Assembly (NCBI GenBank): GCA_025526935.1 | Contig: JAHLKD010000095.1 | Coordinates: 124,001-188,000, forward strand | Source: Cladochytrium replicatum | Lineage: Eukaryota > Chytridiomycota > Chytridiomycetes > Cladochytriales > Cladochytriaceae | DNA: 64,000 nucleotides | Direction: 5' to 3' | Shown: positions 47,994 to 59,689 of the stretch, piece by piece | How positions within the stretch are numbered: position 1 is the stretch's first letter | Layout: the number at the start of each line of letters is the position of its first letter | Notes under the pieces: model-generated | Database searches by the model: none | The model's input: only the letters and a program-made list of their open reading frames with translations | What the model was told of the DNA's origin: nothing | Program-made: the position numbers and the translations under genes

Positions 47994-50669
47994 CTAACCC
48001 TTTTCCTGAAGCTGCGCTGCGTCGGGATCGAACTCTGACTCAGGCTCAAAGTCCTTCCTCTGCAAGGTACTCGGCGGAAGCTTCAGGAGGGTTAGTTGGC
48101 AAACATGGGCTCGAGTAAGTTGCGCGAGAGGCGTTTGATCAGCTTCTCGTACTTTGTCGTTGACTCGACAACTTTGTCGGATTCGGCGTTCCCCGCCGCG
48201 TCACCGTGCGGAGCGATGGGGAAGAACGCGACGGTCGAGGTTGTTGGGGAACTGACCACGAGCTTGAAGGCGTAGACTTTGCGGGCTGGAACGTCAAGCA
48301 AGTACTATATCTCGAAGGTGAATCCCAAGTACTCGTAGTCCGTTGAAGTTTAATGCTTGATGCAGTTGGCGTTGAGCCATCTTTGTCCTTCTCGATACCG
48401 GACCTCCGACAGCTGCTCCGCACGAAGGACCGCACCGCGGAGAATCTCGGTGGGGATGTAAACTCTGTCCGTCCCAAAATCCACTGAATAGAGGTAATTG
48501 TACCGGAGTTCTTGGACGCTGAGATTTGCCCGTTTCCAGAGATTGGTGTCATCGCAGGTAATGTACAGTAAGTCGCTGCCGCGCGTTGTGTCGTCAAAGC
48601 GTTGCCACTTGTACGATGAGGTTCCTGTCCAGATGTACTCTATCAAGATACCGCATTTGTCGCAGTTGTGATCCTCTAATTCAAAGTCAACATGGATGGG
48701 GAATAGGAAAGTCATCCAAGTTGCGTAGGAGTCACGGTTTCAGGACCTCTGGGGCAGTATTCCACAACACACTTAACGGCGAGAGTTGTGGAGCTGAATG
48801 GATCCACTTGGAACGGAAACAAACTACGCCCGTCGTCGCGTGTGGTGGTACGATCAGCGAGAGTCCATTCCGCACCATTTCCGTCGTTGGACGCCAGAAT
48901 GTCATCGGTGGTGACCGAAAGCTTATAGAATGATTCACCACCGATGATTCCAATACCCTGTCCGAGACATTGGCGATCTCCAATTCCGCCTCGAAGATAT
49001 CCGACTGTGTATCGGCATGCACCTGGTCGGTCTTTTTCAATTTAACTCTGCGCTTTGAGGATGCCCAAGCCTTCGTTGGTTGCTCTCCAAACGATGCCCT
49101 GCTCAGCTCCTCGATCGAGATGACGGAAGCAGTCTTCTTGGGGCCATCGGAAAATGCTCGTGCAGTTGCTGGACTACCACAGGTTCGGGTAGTCCATCCA
49201 ATCTGCAATCAACCAAAAGACTGTCACCGTAGTCTCTGAAAGTAGGTTTTAGCGGTACCTCGACTCCCATCACGAATGGATCTTTATCATCATCGTTAAT
49301 CCATTTGGCTCATGCTGACAATCCTTCGCCGTTTGAATCTTTGAAGAAATCTGCCGAGGACTTGAGCGACTCGATGTCCGAGAAGGAGAACACGAGTTTA
49401 CGATCCTTGGCATGTCCAAAGATATAAATCTTTCCAGCCTCTGTTGGGTCCGTGTTTGGTACAATCCCAACTTCCACGTACGATGCCTTCTCTTTCCAGA
49501 TATAGCGTCGTTCGCTGACACGTACATAACCGTCTGCAAGTAAAGCGGTCAAACTCGAGCTCCCAAAGCCCGTCCCTTTGACACACGTTACTCCCTCGTA
49601 ACTTGTGAACCCAAGCCTGCCTTCCGGAGTGTAGGTAGTCGGTATGCTGCGCGTTTCTGCGAACCCCGCGCTGGTAACCCTCCCCGGGCTGGTCGCAGCA
49701 CGGGAAATTTGCGCCAGCATGTCTGTAACTTGGATACTTGTCAGTTCAAGATTTCATAAAAGGAGTTATACCAAAGATCTTGCTTACTTCCACTTCATGT
49801 GAAACTTGCAAGATCCTTGGCCATTCTCGGATTGCTTAAAGTCTGTCCCGCACTGAACTCAGTACAAAACGGGCTCGGGTCCGAGAACAGCTTGGTCATG
49901 CCACATGGGACGATAGTTGAGCCAAACGTCCTTCGAAAACCTTCAAACCACAATGAACATAAGAACAATTTTCGCATGTTTTGCTTTACCACATACTTTT
50001 CAACAATGGAATTAAGTTTCTCTGAGAGATCTGTAGGATTAACAATAGAACTTACAGCCTAAATAGCTGGGAGACTGTCTCTCGGACCGTTCGCTTCTCT
50101 CCTCAGAGGAGGTATGGAGTGAGCAAGGACGTGTTGAACGCACTGAAGTTTTTGTATCTACCGTCGGCGGAGACGCTTCCTAGAAGCAGCGGAATGAAAT
50201 CGATCTTTCCCTCGTTGAAATTGGTCGAGGGCGAGCTCCTATTCAATCAAAACGTTGTCCGAGCCACCTTCTTCAATGTTGCGCATGGTGGCCAAGTTTG
50301 GTTCAGAGATGATGGGGAGGAAAAGACAGGAGCCCCTCAGTGCTGAGAGACTGGATCATGTAGTCCTCACCCTTCCATTGATGTCAGCTCCATTGTGTAG
50401 ACTGTCCCCAATTGTAGTTTCTGCCTACCTGGCGAAGGTTTTGCCTGGTCCAGAAAGCAGTTCAGAGGGACATCTTTGTCCTCGCCTTTGATGCGACGGA
50501 GCTGAAGCTTGTCAACAATGCGCTCTGCAAAACTCCCTGATACACAAACATTTCAGAATTGCCAAAAAACCTGAATAGTGAAGTTGAAAAACGACTCACC
50601 ATCAGTGCGCACACGATAGGACACAAAGATGTGGTACGACTTCTGTTCTTCAGAGGACAGCGCGAGCAT
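47994..50669 (-). pseudogene. decayed TIR-domain gene
   Basis: The 5' end is clear: exon 50600-50669 (MLALSSEEQKSYHIFVSYRV) and exon 50429-50536 (SFAERIVDKLQLRRIKGEDK, then NCFLDQAKPSP) join in phase. HIFVSYR plus FAERIVDKL plus FLD is a TIR domain start of the plant/SARM kind. Downstream TIR-like pieces follow: SCLFLPIISEPNLATM, SDNVLIE, ELALDQFQRGK and IDFIPLLLGS. They lie in three frames with a TAG inside the LIE-ELAL helix. Further pieces are LSEKLNSIVEKYVV, a 137-codon open block (TTYTPEGRLGFTSYEGVTCV ... SYVEVGIVPNTDPTEAGK), TGA at about 49312, ASVISIEELSRASFGE and a C-terminal EPESEFDPDAAQLQEKG ending at 47994. Multiple frameshifts argue for a pseudogene. The region after the TIR is unassigned and differs from Sel1. 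Confidence 0.6.
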
Positions 50670-50913
50670 TGTGGATGTTGCTTGTGGTTGTAATCAAGAG
50701 ACACTTGTATGCGTATGTCCACAGTGCAGCCATATTACATCATTAGAAATAACGTTGGGGCAGAGTGCCATGACCCAAAAAAGAGAGGTGGACTTGTGCT
50801 TCCAACCACCAGAATGCTACAACCAACCAAGTTCATATTTTCTTAAAAAATAAGCTCCTCAGTACCGCCACTTCAGGGCAACGACCGACAAAACCGACGA
50901 TCAGCCGATCGCA

Positions 50914-53900
50914 ATGGCGGACACGCTAAAGATCACAAAGGTATGACAAGATTTAAATGTAGAATACGACCCAGAGGGGTGCATTCGGAATCTGGAAGTT
51001 AATCTCTTGGTGCATTCGATCCAGGTGAACTATGTTCGTCTCGAAAAAGGACGTTCTCCGCCTCAAACAGGCACACTCCACCTGTTGGCACATCACTTGC
51101 TGTTCATTCCCGCAGATTCTGACCAGGAAATATGGGTACGATGGCTCGATGGTGAGGATTGTGTCGTTTGTTGACAAAACACAAAAAATGGTTTGCAGTT
51201 CAGCTATTCCACAATCCACACAATAGACCGCAAGGTTGCAACAGCACAAGGATACCCTATCTACATGTACACGCGCAGCTTCTTGGCCGTGAAGGTTTTC
51301 ATTCCGGGGGAACAGGATGCATCGGACGTGTTCTCGAGTTTGGAAAGGCTCATGAATATCAGTGCGAACCAGAAGAGTGATGCCAGTTCTGCGAATAATT
51401 CTTTTTCTTACAGCGTCTATTGATCAGCTTTACGCCTGTCACTACAAACCACCAACTCCGTTCACATCCAACGACCATTACTCGCTCTATGATCCCAATG
51501 AAGAATTCCGAAGGCTTGGTGTTGGTACAAAGACTGATGCGTGGAGATTCACAAAGATCAATAGTGGCTATGAGGTGTGTCCCAAGACACGTAACTATAT
51601 TTTGTTTAACGGACGTTTATGTCAGTTCTCGTCGACGTACCCGCAAGTTTTGGTTGTTCCTTCACGGATAAGTGACAACGTGCTGAAATACGTTGCAAAG
51701 TTTCGGAGCAAGGGCAGGATACCCGTGTTGAGTTATTTGCATGGCAAAAACATGGTTAGAAGTACCTTCTTGTGCGATCGATGTGTATTTATCTGATAGT
51801 TGTAGGTCTCTATAACGAGATCGAGTCAGCCCATGGTTGGGCTGAAGAACTCACGCTCGATTCAGGACGAAAAGCTGATCGAGGCGATTTTCGAATCGGC
51901 AGAGGCCTTTGTAAAGCCAGCCACTCAGCAGAATATGATCATCGATGCACGACCAACTGCGAACGCGATGGCGCAAATGGCCATGGGTGCAGGAGTAGAA
52001 AGCTCCGATCATTATGGTGACTGCAAAATTGTGTTTGGGGGAATCGAGAATATCCACGTAGTCCGTGACAGCATGAGCCGCCTCGTTGATGGTACGTTTT
52101 CTAACTTTGCGCTATGCATTAAATTGCTAATTAACCAATTGAATGTCAGCTATAGTGTCTGCAGACAACAAGCTAGTATCTCGGAAGGAGCTCGACCGAT
52201 CAGGGTGGCTGAAGCATGTCAAAACATTGGTTGACTCGACGTACCTGATTGTCAAGAGTGTTGACCTAATGAACAACCATGTGCTCGTACATTGCAGGTA
52301 CGGTGAAAGAGATATCGATCTCCAGTGTGTGTCGTATTACTATTAACCGCGCTTAACTCAGTGATGGTTGGGATCGAACCGCTCAGCTTTGCTCTTTGGC
52401 TGCCATGTGTCTGGACCCATTCTACCGCACAATTAGGGGCTTTGAGATTCTTGTTGAGAAGGAATGGGTCTCGTTTGGACACAAATTTTGTGATCGTTGT
52501 GGACACCTTTCTCGCGATCGTCGCTACGCAGACTCGGGAGCATCGGGGAAATCACACGAACTACATAATTCATCTTCATCCACCTCAATGAGACATCAAT
52601 TACAGGCGGCCTCCAAATCCGTATCAAAGTCTTTTACATCGGCTGCGAAGAGTCTCCTTGCAACTAACGCTCCAACCAACACAGTCCAAAGCGCTTCAGT
52701 TGGAAGTGCTGATTACTTCTCCTCTTCGTCATCATACTCCTCCGAGCGAAACCCTGCCGGAAGTGGATTGCAATACACGCCTTTCAGCTCATCCACTGGA
52801 CTAGCTTCGTCTGAAACATCCACCACAAACAACCTTGCACCAAAAGAAGTTTCCCCAGTTTTCACACAATTCCTCGACTGCGTTTATCAACTCTGGGTGC
52901 AGTTCCCAACCCACTTTGAGTTTTCTGAACGCTTTCTGATCCAGCTCAACCATCACCTGTACTCGTGCCAGTTTGGAAACTTCTTGTTCAACTGCGAGCG
53001 TGAGCGACGCAACTTTGTGCTCAAGAAGAACGTAGCGGCGGAGGAGGAACATGTTCATGCCCACGGTCGGCCAGCTGGGGTTATTAAAGTGCCAATGGAG
53101 GAGTGCACGTACTCTATTTGGGACTGGTTCAACTCGAGCAGGGAGGAATTTTTGAACCCGTTGTATCAGAGCCCTGAAGAGCGGGAAGCGCAGGCGGGGA
53201 ATGTGGTGGTTGGATCTGGAGGAGGGAGCGTGAGGTACGACGGCACGCCGGGGTCGGTGAGCGCGGACCAGCGGATCATGTTCCCCGACTCGTCGAACTT
53301 GCGATATTGGGCAGGGTTGTTTATGCGTGGCGATGACGAGTTGAACTCGCTCGAGCCGCTTGTTACCGGTGGCGCTCAGCCGCAACCGTCGGAGACATCG
53401 TCGTCGGCGGGAGCTGCGGTGGGTGCTGGAAGCCCACAGATTCCGATGAGCGGAGGGTTTGAAGATCAGCCGCTGAGCGCGGTGAGTTCGGGACGCACGA
53501 CGCTTCCGCGGAAAACGTCGAGTAGCTCTCTTGGAACGAATGGGTCGACTCCGAGTGCGGACACGATGCAGCAGCAGCATCATAGGACGCGCACGACGTC
53601 AAACAACACGACGTACTCGACTTTGGAGGGCCCGACTGGTGTGGATGGAGCTGCTGTGGTGACGAACCTGAAGCGCGGGTTCCTGGACGGGATCAATTCG
53701 ATCTCGGCTTGGGGAAGCGCGGCGTGGAATGGTGTGGGAGGAAACGGAGGGGATGAAGGGTGCTTGAAGAAGACAGAGGAGCTTAAGGGGATTAATTGGA
53801 CGCGGAAAGCTGACGATGATGGAGGAGGATGGAGGAGCGGAGAGGAGGAGAGGAGAGGGTCGCATTTGCGAGGTGGGCAAGGACCGACGTGGGGTGGACA

Positions 53901-54315
53901 GGGTGACTCAGAGATGGGAAGTCGGTGGGGTAGTGGTCTTGCGGATAACGGCAGTCACGGTATAGAGGCGCAGGTTGAAGAAGCGTTCAATGAACAGTTA
54001 TTGGTTCCTGTGAATGCTGCTGTTGCGAGTGCAACGATGGAGGTGGCCATGGAGGCTCTGGACTTGGACACGGATGGTGCTCCAAAGCGACGATCGAGAT
54101 TGAGTCGTGAGACAGATGCTGTGGCTGCGGTTGGCACACAAGAAACTCCCACCGGAGTGGGGGAGAAACCCATCGATCCACTCGGCGTTGGAGATGTCGC
54201 ACATCACCAAACACCGCCATCCCCATATGGGAAACGACAAGCCGCACAGAAAAGGGAACCAATCCCACCTGCTGCAGCGTCGCCGTTGCCGCACCCGTTG
54301 TGGGAGCCAGAATGA
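50914..54315 (+). CDS. myotubularin-related phosphoinositide 3-phosphatase
   Basis: Eight exons (50914-50940, 51025-51135, 51199-51361, 51414-51574, 51626-51754, 51806-52091, 52150-52297, 52362-54315) join in phase to 992 residues. A PH-GRAM domain (VNYVRLEKGRSPPQTGTLHL ... RSFLAVKVFIP) is followed by the phosphatase core: NEEFRRLGV, TYPQVLVVPS, RSSQPMVG, GIENIHVVRDS and the catalytic P-loop HCSDGWDRTAQ, an intact Cys-x5-Arg. QFLDCVYQLWVQFPTHFEFS and YSCQFGNFLFN continue the fold. The last 300 residues are low-complexity. It removes the 3-phosphate from PI3P and PI(3,5)P2 on endosomes and vacuoles (Ymr1/MTMR6-8 class). The active site spans the exon 7-8 junction. A Ser-rich insert of about 100 residues lies after the P-loop. 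Confidence 0.94.
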
Positions 54316-54355
54316 AATGTGAGGTGTTGGGGAAGTGTAATGCAGAATACGACCC

Positions 54356-54374
54356 AATAAATGCTTGAAATAAA
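54356..54374 (+). terminator. tandem AATAAA signals
   Basis: Two AATAAA hexamers (54356-54361 and 54369-54374) lie 40-60 bp after the myotubularin stop and likely direct cleavage and polyadenylation. Confidence 0.6.
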
Positions 54375-54389
54375 ATGAGGTCTTCGCAA

Positions 54390-55510
54390 TGCTACGCCAA
54401 TGTCATTGTGCAGTGGTGGGGCTTGGCACCTCTCGCCGATCCCGGCATCGCAAACCGAACCCGCGGAACGGCCTGGCACAGAACCGAAAGCAACAGATCC
54501 TTGCCATGAATGGGTCTCGCCGCATTACCACTTGTTCTCATACTTTTCAGCAATAGAAGCCAGCATGCTCGCACTGAGACCAATTTCTGGAACCGGCGCA
54601 CAGAACTTCCCCAGTTAGTAAGAATGGATGGACCGCAACTTTCCCCTGCTTCACTCTTACTCTCGAGCTCCAACTGAAGCGCGACTGCCCCATCTCAGAC
54701 CGGTGCAATCCTCCCCGAGAACCTTCGCTCGACGATAGGTGTGATTGATAGTCAGGCAGCACATAATTGCGTACCCATTCTTATGATGCTCTCTGCGTTC
54801 TTCCAATTGAATCCCTTACCCTCGAGATACTACTGTGAATTCACGCTAACGGCTCAAGAAGCAAACCATCGAGGGAGCCAGGCGCTTTTGGTGTGCGAAG
54901 AAACCTTCAACTGTCACATCCCCGCACCAGCACAAACACTCTGCTTTCACACCGCCAGCACCCCACGTAAAGAAAAATCGTTGCGCGGAAGCTTCTCGTC
55001 ATAGAACAGCAACGTAAGCCGGAGGAGAGCATCTTCAAGATGGCGGAGTGGGTCGGATTGGGCAGAGACTGATCTGCCACCGTGCTGAATCTTCGCCGTG
55101 ACCGCAGCGCGTTTCGCCTATGAATTGGGAAGGGACATCCACCGACAGAGGCTAGAGATCGCCGGTGTCCTGCTATCCGTCACAACTCAATCTCTCGCAA
55201 AAAATCCTTCCTACTCGTCAACTTCACTTGATAGACTCGCTGCTGGGCTGGAATTCTTCATGTGTTTGGACAGCGACTTCACGTCACTCGGCCACAACAA
55301 CATCTACTTACTGCCAAGGGGAATGAGCATTGAGTTCGAAAACTATACATGCTATGCACCTTTGAGAACGACCTTGTCTTCCGACGATGGCCGGGGGAAG
55401 CCTCTCTTGAAAAGGTTGGGGTTCTAGTGACCTGTTACAATGGACTGCCAAGACGTCAGATAACAACAAAGGCTCGACTTTGACGCTGACGTGACATTTA
55501 CGGAATGAAC
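54390..55510 (-). pseudogene. decayed coding sequence, unassigned
   Basis: Minus-strand fragments have coding character but change frame repeatedly: HVSVKVEPLLLSDVLAVHCN, LRHLEDALLRLTLLFYDEKL with PRNDFSLRGVLAV, EGKGFNWKNAESIIRMGTQL, EWVRNYVLPDYQSHLSSSEG and FCAPVPEIGLSASMLASIAE. GT..AG borders could join a few but not all. I do not recognise the protein. A plus-strand frame at 55098-55427 is open too but has no partner exons and looks like its shadow. Confidence 0.35.
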
Positions 55511-55988
55511 GATAGATCAAATATGCCTATCCGCGGGTTCCAGGGCGGCAACTTGACTAGCACGTTGGCTGGAGGCGGACGGATGAGCTCAGGACTCGAA
55601 AGGTCATGGGGACACGAAGTGCTGTTACGGACAGCACACCAACAAATGTGTTGCCGAAAGCTGTGGGAGCCTCTCTCGAGCAGCACTCACGAGAACAATA
55701 AGATGATTCCTGCTCTTATCTGCTTCGTGTTGGAATTCTGGAAAAATGCAACCATAAAGGAAAGAAATGAGGAACTGGAACAAGCATCGACCATTTGCTA
55801 CAATCTGTTCTGGGGAGGTGAGTTCGGTTGAAAGCTGTTCGGGAATTTTGTTTTTTGAGAGTGCGATAGAAATCCATTGGATTCTAACAAACTAACAAAC
55901 TGCACGATGACTGGTGGGTTCGCTACTTGAACACGCCAGGGTTATTGCATTCCGAACAGTGCTTCGGCTCTGACGCTGTCGTGGTGTG
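55511..55988. other. intergenic, no supportable gene
   Basis: A plus-strand frame at 55505-55831 is open for 108 codons but shows no domain and no splice partners. AT content rises toward 55,900. Confidence 0.35.
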
Positions 55989-56675
55989 CGCCGCAAATAG
56001 AAAGAGATTTGTGGAAAGAGTTGCGAGAATGGGATTTCCTTTCTTTTGTTTAGAACTTAACTAATTTTTGATTTGTTTAGAATTTGGATAATTCTTGATT
56101 TGTATGTTAATCGCACGCTAAGAAAATAGAACACGTGACCACAGATCTAACTACGCGTTGCAAATAGCAACAGATCATCCTAGACAGACCACTGAGTGAC
56201 CTGAAGACGATTTCAGAAGCAGTATGTTGGTTCGCTTGCGCCCAGTGTTCGGACTTAGCCTTGCGGATTGCTGTAGAAGAAAGGACAGTTACTTGAAGGT
56301 TATTTTACTTTCAGGAGACAGATTGTAATGCGCCGCAAATGTAGCATAGAAAGAGATTTGTGGAAAGAGTTGGGAGAATGGGATTTCCTTTCTTTTGTTT
56401 AGAATTCAATTAATTTTTGATTTGTTTAGAATTTAATTAATTTTTGATTTGTTCAGATTTATGTTAATATTCTTAGAAAATAGAACACGTGACCATAGAT
56501 CTAAGAGCGTGTTGCAAATAGCATCAGATCATCGTAGACAGACTACCGAGTGACCTGAAGACGATTTCAGAAGCAGTAGGTTGGTTCACTTGCTCCCAGT
56601 GTTCCGACTTAGCCTTGCGGATTGCTGTAGAGGCAAGGACAGTTACTTGAAGGTTATTTTACTTTCAGGAGACAG
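55989..56675 (+). repeat. tandem duplication of a ~0.34-kb noncoding unit
   Basis: Copy one, 55989-56321, and copy two, 56330-56675, both begin GCGCCGCAAAT and end ACTTTCAGGAGACAG. They share long blocks such as AGAAAGAGATTTGTGGAAAG and GTGACCTGAAGACGATTTCA. They differ by scattered substitutions and an expansion of a TTTGATTTGTTTAGAATT motif in the second. Neither is coding. Confidence 0.9.
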
Positions 56676-57096
56676 GTCGACAACACTCGAATCAATGCCA
56701 CTCAATGCCATGTTTTAAAATTTTATAATCGATCGACTTATCGCTATGGACGACTGTTCCAAATCCGGAAAGGGGTGTGCGGTACGGCAGTAATTAATGT
56801 CTCAGGATGTCTTTGATAGTAGAATGGGTGGTGAATAGGAGCTTTGAAGCTTGATATCGGTCATTGTGGAAATGCCCGGTGTAGATTGCTTGTATTAGCA
56901 AAAAAGCTGTGTGATTCTCCAAAAGCATGTCCAGAATGGAAACCACCAACTTGCAGTCAAGCGCACATAATGAGCTAAATTTCAACCAATTTTCATTGTA
57001 TTAGTCCCCTGTTTCTAATGACTACCACTATAGTTCTCGACTCAGTATGAAAGCCTCCTTGCCCCATTATTCCTAGGGGCGGCGCCAAAAGCATCT
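56676..57096. promoter_or_regulatory. upstream region of the C2H2 gene
   Basis: No open frame of note. It should contain the promoter of the C2H2 gene at 57097; no motif can be assigned. Confidence 0.3.
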
Positions 57097-58008
57097 ATGC
57101 ACCAAAATTACAATGAAGTTGGCGGTCTTCCACTTCCCACTCCAACAGACCTCCCCACACCTCCCCAGATTCTCTCAGCTCCTGCTCTTCCGCCGGGGCA
57201 GATATTATCAAACTTTCTCGGAGTGTCGACTGGAAATATGCAAAGCGTCGATGGACTTGGAGAAGGAGAAAAGGGACAGCCAGCGATCAGCTTAGCAAAT
57301 CATCAGCCTTCTGGGATTTCGCGACAGTCGTCTGTTCGGATCATTCCACTTGGGGTTGTTGCAAATATTTACAATGGCTCCAAAAACAAAGCATCAGCTC
57401 TGTATGGGGCGTCTTCGAGCGTTGAAGGTCATCCACAATCACAGCCGGACGCCTTTCAAGCAACACAAGCGGCCACAATATTTCCTGCGCTCGTCAACTC
57501 CTCTGTTGCTCATACTGCCACATCATCGTCAGTATTAGAATCCCCCTCTTCTACTTCTCAACAAGCCGGAATTTCTGAAGTCAACTCCCATATGCCGCTC
57601 ATGGAGCGGTCATCGACTCCACGGGGACGTTCTCGCGAAGCTCGGACAACAAGTTCCGTTGTTCATCGTAGTACTTCACGGAAAGCTGCTGAAACTGCCA
57701 AGTCCCAAAAAGACGCCATTTCCTCCGCTGTTTCCGAAGCATCGGCCATTGAGGACATGAGTGCATGGAAGGAACACATGCTCAGATGGGCTGCCAAGAG
57801 TCGAGTTTGTTTCGTTCCCGAATGTAACCACCCGCACACGAAAGGCTCGAACTTTAAAGGTGAACCAAATCGCGCTCTGTTCTTTCTGAATGAAATTCAC
57901 CAACCTCTTTTGGTAGTCCACGTTATGCGTCATGTTGGTGCACGATTTAACCATGACTGGGCATCGTTTCGACGAGCCATCGAAGGTGGTGACCTCGAGT
58001 TCAAATAA
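57097..58008 (+). CDS. C2H2-like zinc finger protein, disordered N-terminus
   Basis: Two exons (57097-57859, 57917-58008) join in phase to 284 residues; the 57-bp intron GTGAACC..TTTTGGTAG happens to be open in frame. Splicing creates a compact finger: RVCFVPECNHPHTKGSNF followed by KVHVMRHVG, that is Cys-x4-Cys ... His-x3-His with the usual Phe. Without splicing the second half would be 19 residues away. Residues 1-230 are Pro/Ser/Thr/Gln-rich with SRSTSRKAA-like basic Ser patches, typical of a regulatory region. The tail RFNHDWASFRRAIEGGDLEF is repeated in a broken paralogue at 59090-59685. It is probably nuclear and DNA-binding; the target is unknown. Confidence 0.7.
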   Translation: MHQNYNEVGGLPLPTPTDLPTPPQILSAPALPPGQILSNFLGVSTGNMQSVDGLGEGEKGQPAISLANHQPSGISRQSSVRIIPLGVVANIYNGSKNKASALYGASSSVEGHPQSQPDAFQATQAATIFPALVNSSVAHTATSSSVLESPSSTSQQAGISEVNSHMPLMERSSTPRGRSREARTTSSVVHRSTSRKAAETAKSQKDAISSAVSEASAIEDMSAWKEHMLRWAAKSRVCFVPECNHPHTKGSNFKGEPNRALFFLNEIHQPLLVVHVMRHVGARFNHDWASFRRAIEGGDLEFK

Positions 58009-59070
58009 GAATTGTGAAAGATATACGGTTTTAAACTGCAGCTGTCATGTGCGAAATTCGAATGATGAGTCCATTTGCAAGCCTGTGCATTTGTCTCCGC
58101 TTGGTTTTTGGATGCCCTTCCTTCAGCACAGCTACAAACTCCCTCCTTCCCACGAGACCGAGCATTTTTACTATGCAAGAAGTTAAGGTTGCTCCATGCC
58201 GATCCCCTCAGATCGATCCCTTCAGGTTTACCGCTTTCGCCTTTAATCCGATCGACCGATCTCCATGGAATGTCCGAGATCTAGTGACTTTCGGGTACTC
58301 CTTACCTCTACCGGCAAGTTGGAATGTGGGATTCCGAAACACCTTTGCTAAGCTAACTACATCGCCGATGGATCGGATATTCCTTGAGTTTAGTGAAAGA
58401 CGGTACGAGACTCTCTTGTTCGGCCCGTTACGTCCAATAGTCACAAACGTCTGGGCTCATGAACACTTCTCATCATCCCCGCTCATCAGGTGTCCGTTCC
58501 GGAGATTGCCGGTGAGGTATTCGATTAGTGATCGCGCATTCGGCGCGCATTGCTTCTGATTCGCAAGACAAGGCCCTTTAGGTCGAAATACTACTGGAAA
58601 ACGCTCTGGTTGGATATCTTGTGGCGTGTCTAGTTCGCTACTCTTCCCCTGGAATGGAAGTTGACGCGCTGTTCCACCCGACACAAGCACAACCTCTGCA
58701 CAGGTACAAACGACGCCCACCCCCCTCCGAACCAACCTTCTGTCAAACGTGCACTCTTCACAAATGTGCCACAAATCTATACACACGTGACCACGTTCCT
58801 CTCGAGTGGAGACGCACCCGTTCATCTTCTCGAGACACAACATCCGCCCTCCGTTTCAACAGCCAAATGACCATATCCACCTTGCCCTTACCGAATAGGA
58901 CCCCGAACAGCGGGCCGGGAAACTCTCCGGCGATCCCGGCCACTACCCTGACCCACACCTTGAGCATCTTCACCAACCCTCTGTCCGTATCTTTCCGCCA
59001 GGGGTCGCCGCAAACATCATTTGGGGCGCAATCAACGGTTAAGCCAAAGGAGGATTGCTGGAACATCAGA
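58009..59070 (-). pseudogene. unassigned minus-strand coding remnant
   Basis: One minus frame stays open from 58843 to 58208 except for a single stop at about 58457, with SSELDTPQDIQPERFPVVFR, KQCAPNARSLIEYLTGNLRN and SYRLSLNSRNIRSIGDVVSL. Another frame upstream (59066-58758) reads GLVKMLKVWVRVVAGIAGEF and GKGKVDMVIWLLKRRADVV. No domain is recognised and no start-to-stop model works, so these are listed as a remnant between the two C2H2 copies. Confidence 0.3.
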
Positions 59071-59089
59071 CGTAGCCGGTGTTGGAAAA

Positions 59090-59685
59090 AGGTTCACCTC
59101 AGTTAATACCAACCAGCGTCGTTAACCTCAGCGAGCTCTTCGAATCTCCCTCAAAATCCGCACGCCATCAGCCCAACATGCTTTCGAGCCCAGGCATCGT
59201 GGGACTTCCGGCTGTTGCATTTCAGACATCAAAGTTCTTCTCATTCGAGCACGGCAGCTTCTTCGCCTCCAGTCCCTCTCTCGCTAAGCTGTGATTCACA
59301 ACAAGCAGTAGTTTCTCGCAGTCCGATCGTCCATCGACTTCGCGCGGGCGAACTCGCGAAGCTCGCACGTCGACATCATCTATAGTGAGACGGAGCACTT
59401 GTGCGCGACAGAGACCGGTCCGGTGGAAGCTGCCGATATTCGGGGTATACCAACCTGGATAGAGGACACGCTCAGATCGGCAGCGAAGAACCGAATGTGG
59501 TTCATATATGAGTGCACAAACTTTAGAGTTCTGTCAGCTTTGGCACAGCACAAGCACTGTAGAGAATGTCATCTTACAAGCTTCTTCTATTCAGTTCATA
59601 TAATGCGACAACGTGAGCGCACGATTCCACCAAGATTGGGGCAAATTTCGACAAACAATCAAGGGGGGTGAGCTGGAGTTTTGAT
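59090..59685 (+). pseudogene. broken paralogue of the C2H2 gene
   Basis: Pieces match the gene at 57097 in order: RPSTSRGRTREARTSTSSIV (versus STPRGRSREARTTSSVV), WIEDTLRSAAKNRMWFIYEC (versus WKEHMLRWAAKSRVCFVPEC) and ARFHQDWGKFRQTIKGGELE (versus ARFNHDWASFRRAIEGGDLE). They are in different frames with stops between them. The first zinc-ligand Cys is replaced by Trp. It is a dead tandem duplicate about 1.1 kb downstream. Confidence 0.75.
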
Positions 59686-59689
59686 GATA

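Noticed and set aside
50119-50346. Plus-strand ORF antisense to the decayed TIR gene
   Set aside because: It looks coding, but the minus strand carries linked TIR segments on both sides and a proper 5' exon pair; no plus-strand partners exist.
55098-55427. Plus-strand 109-codon ORF as a gene
   Set aside because: The opposite strand reads more naturally (LRHLEDALLRLTLLFYDEKL) though broken; no domain or splice partners support the plus frame.
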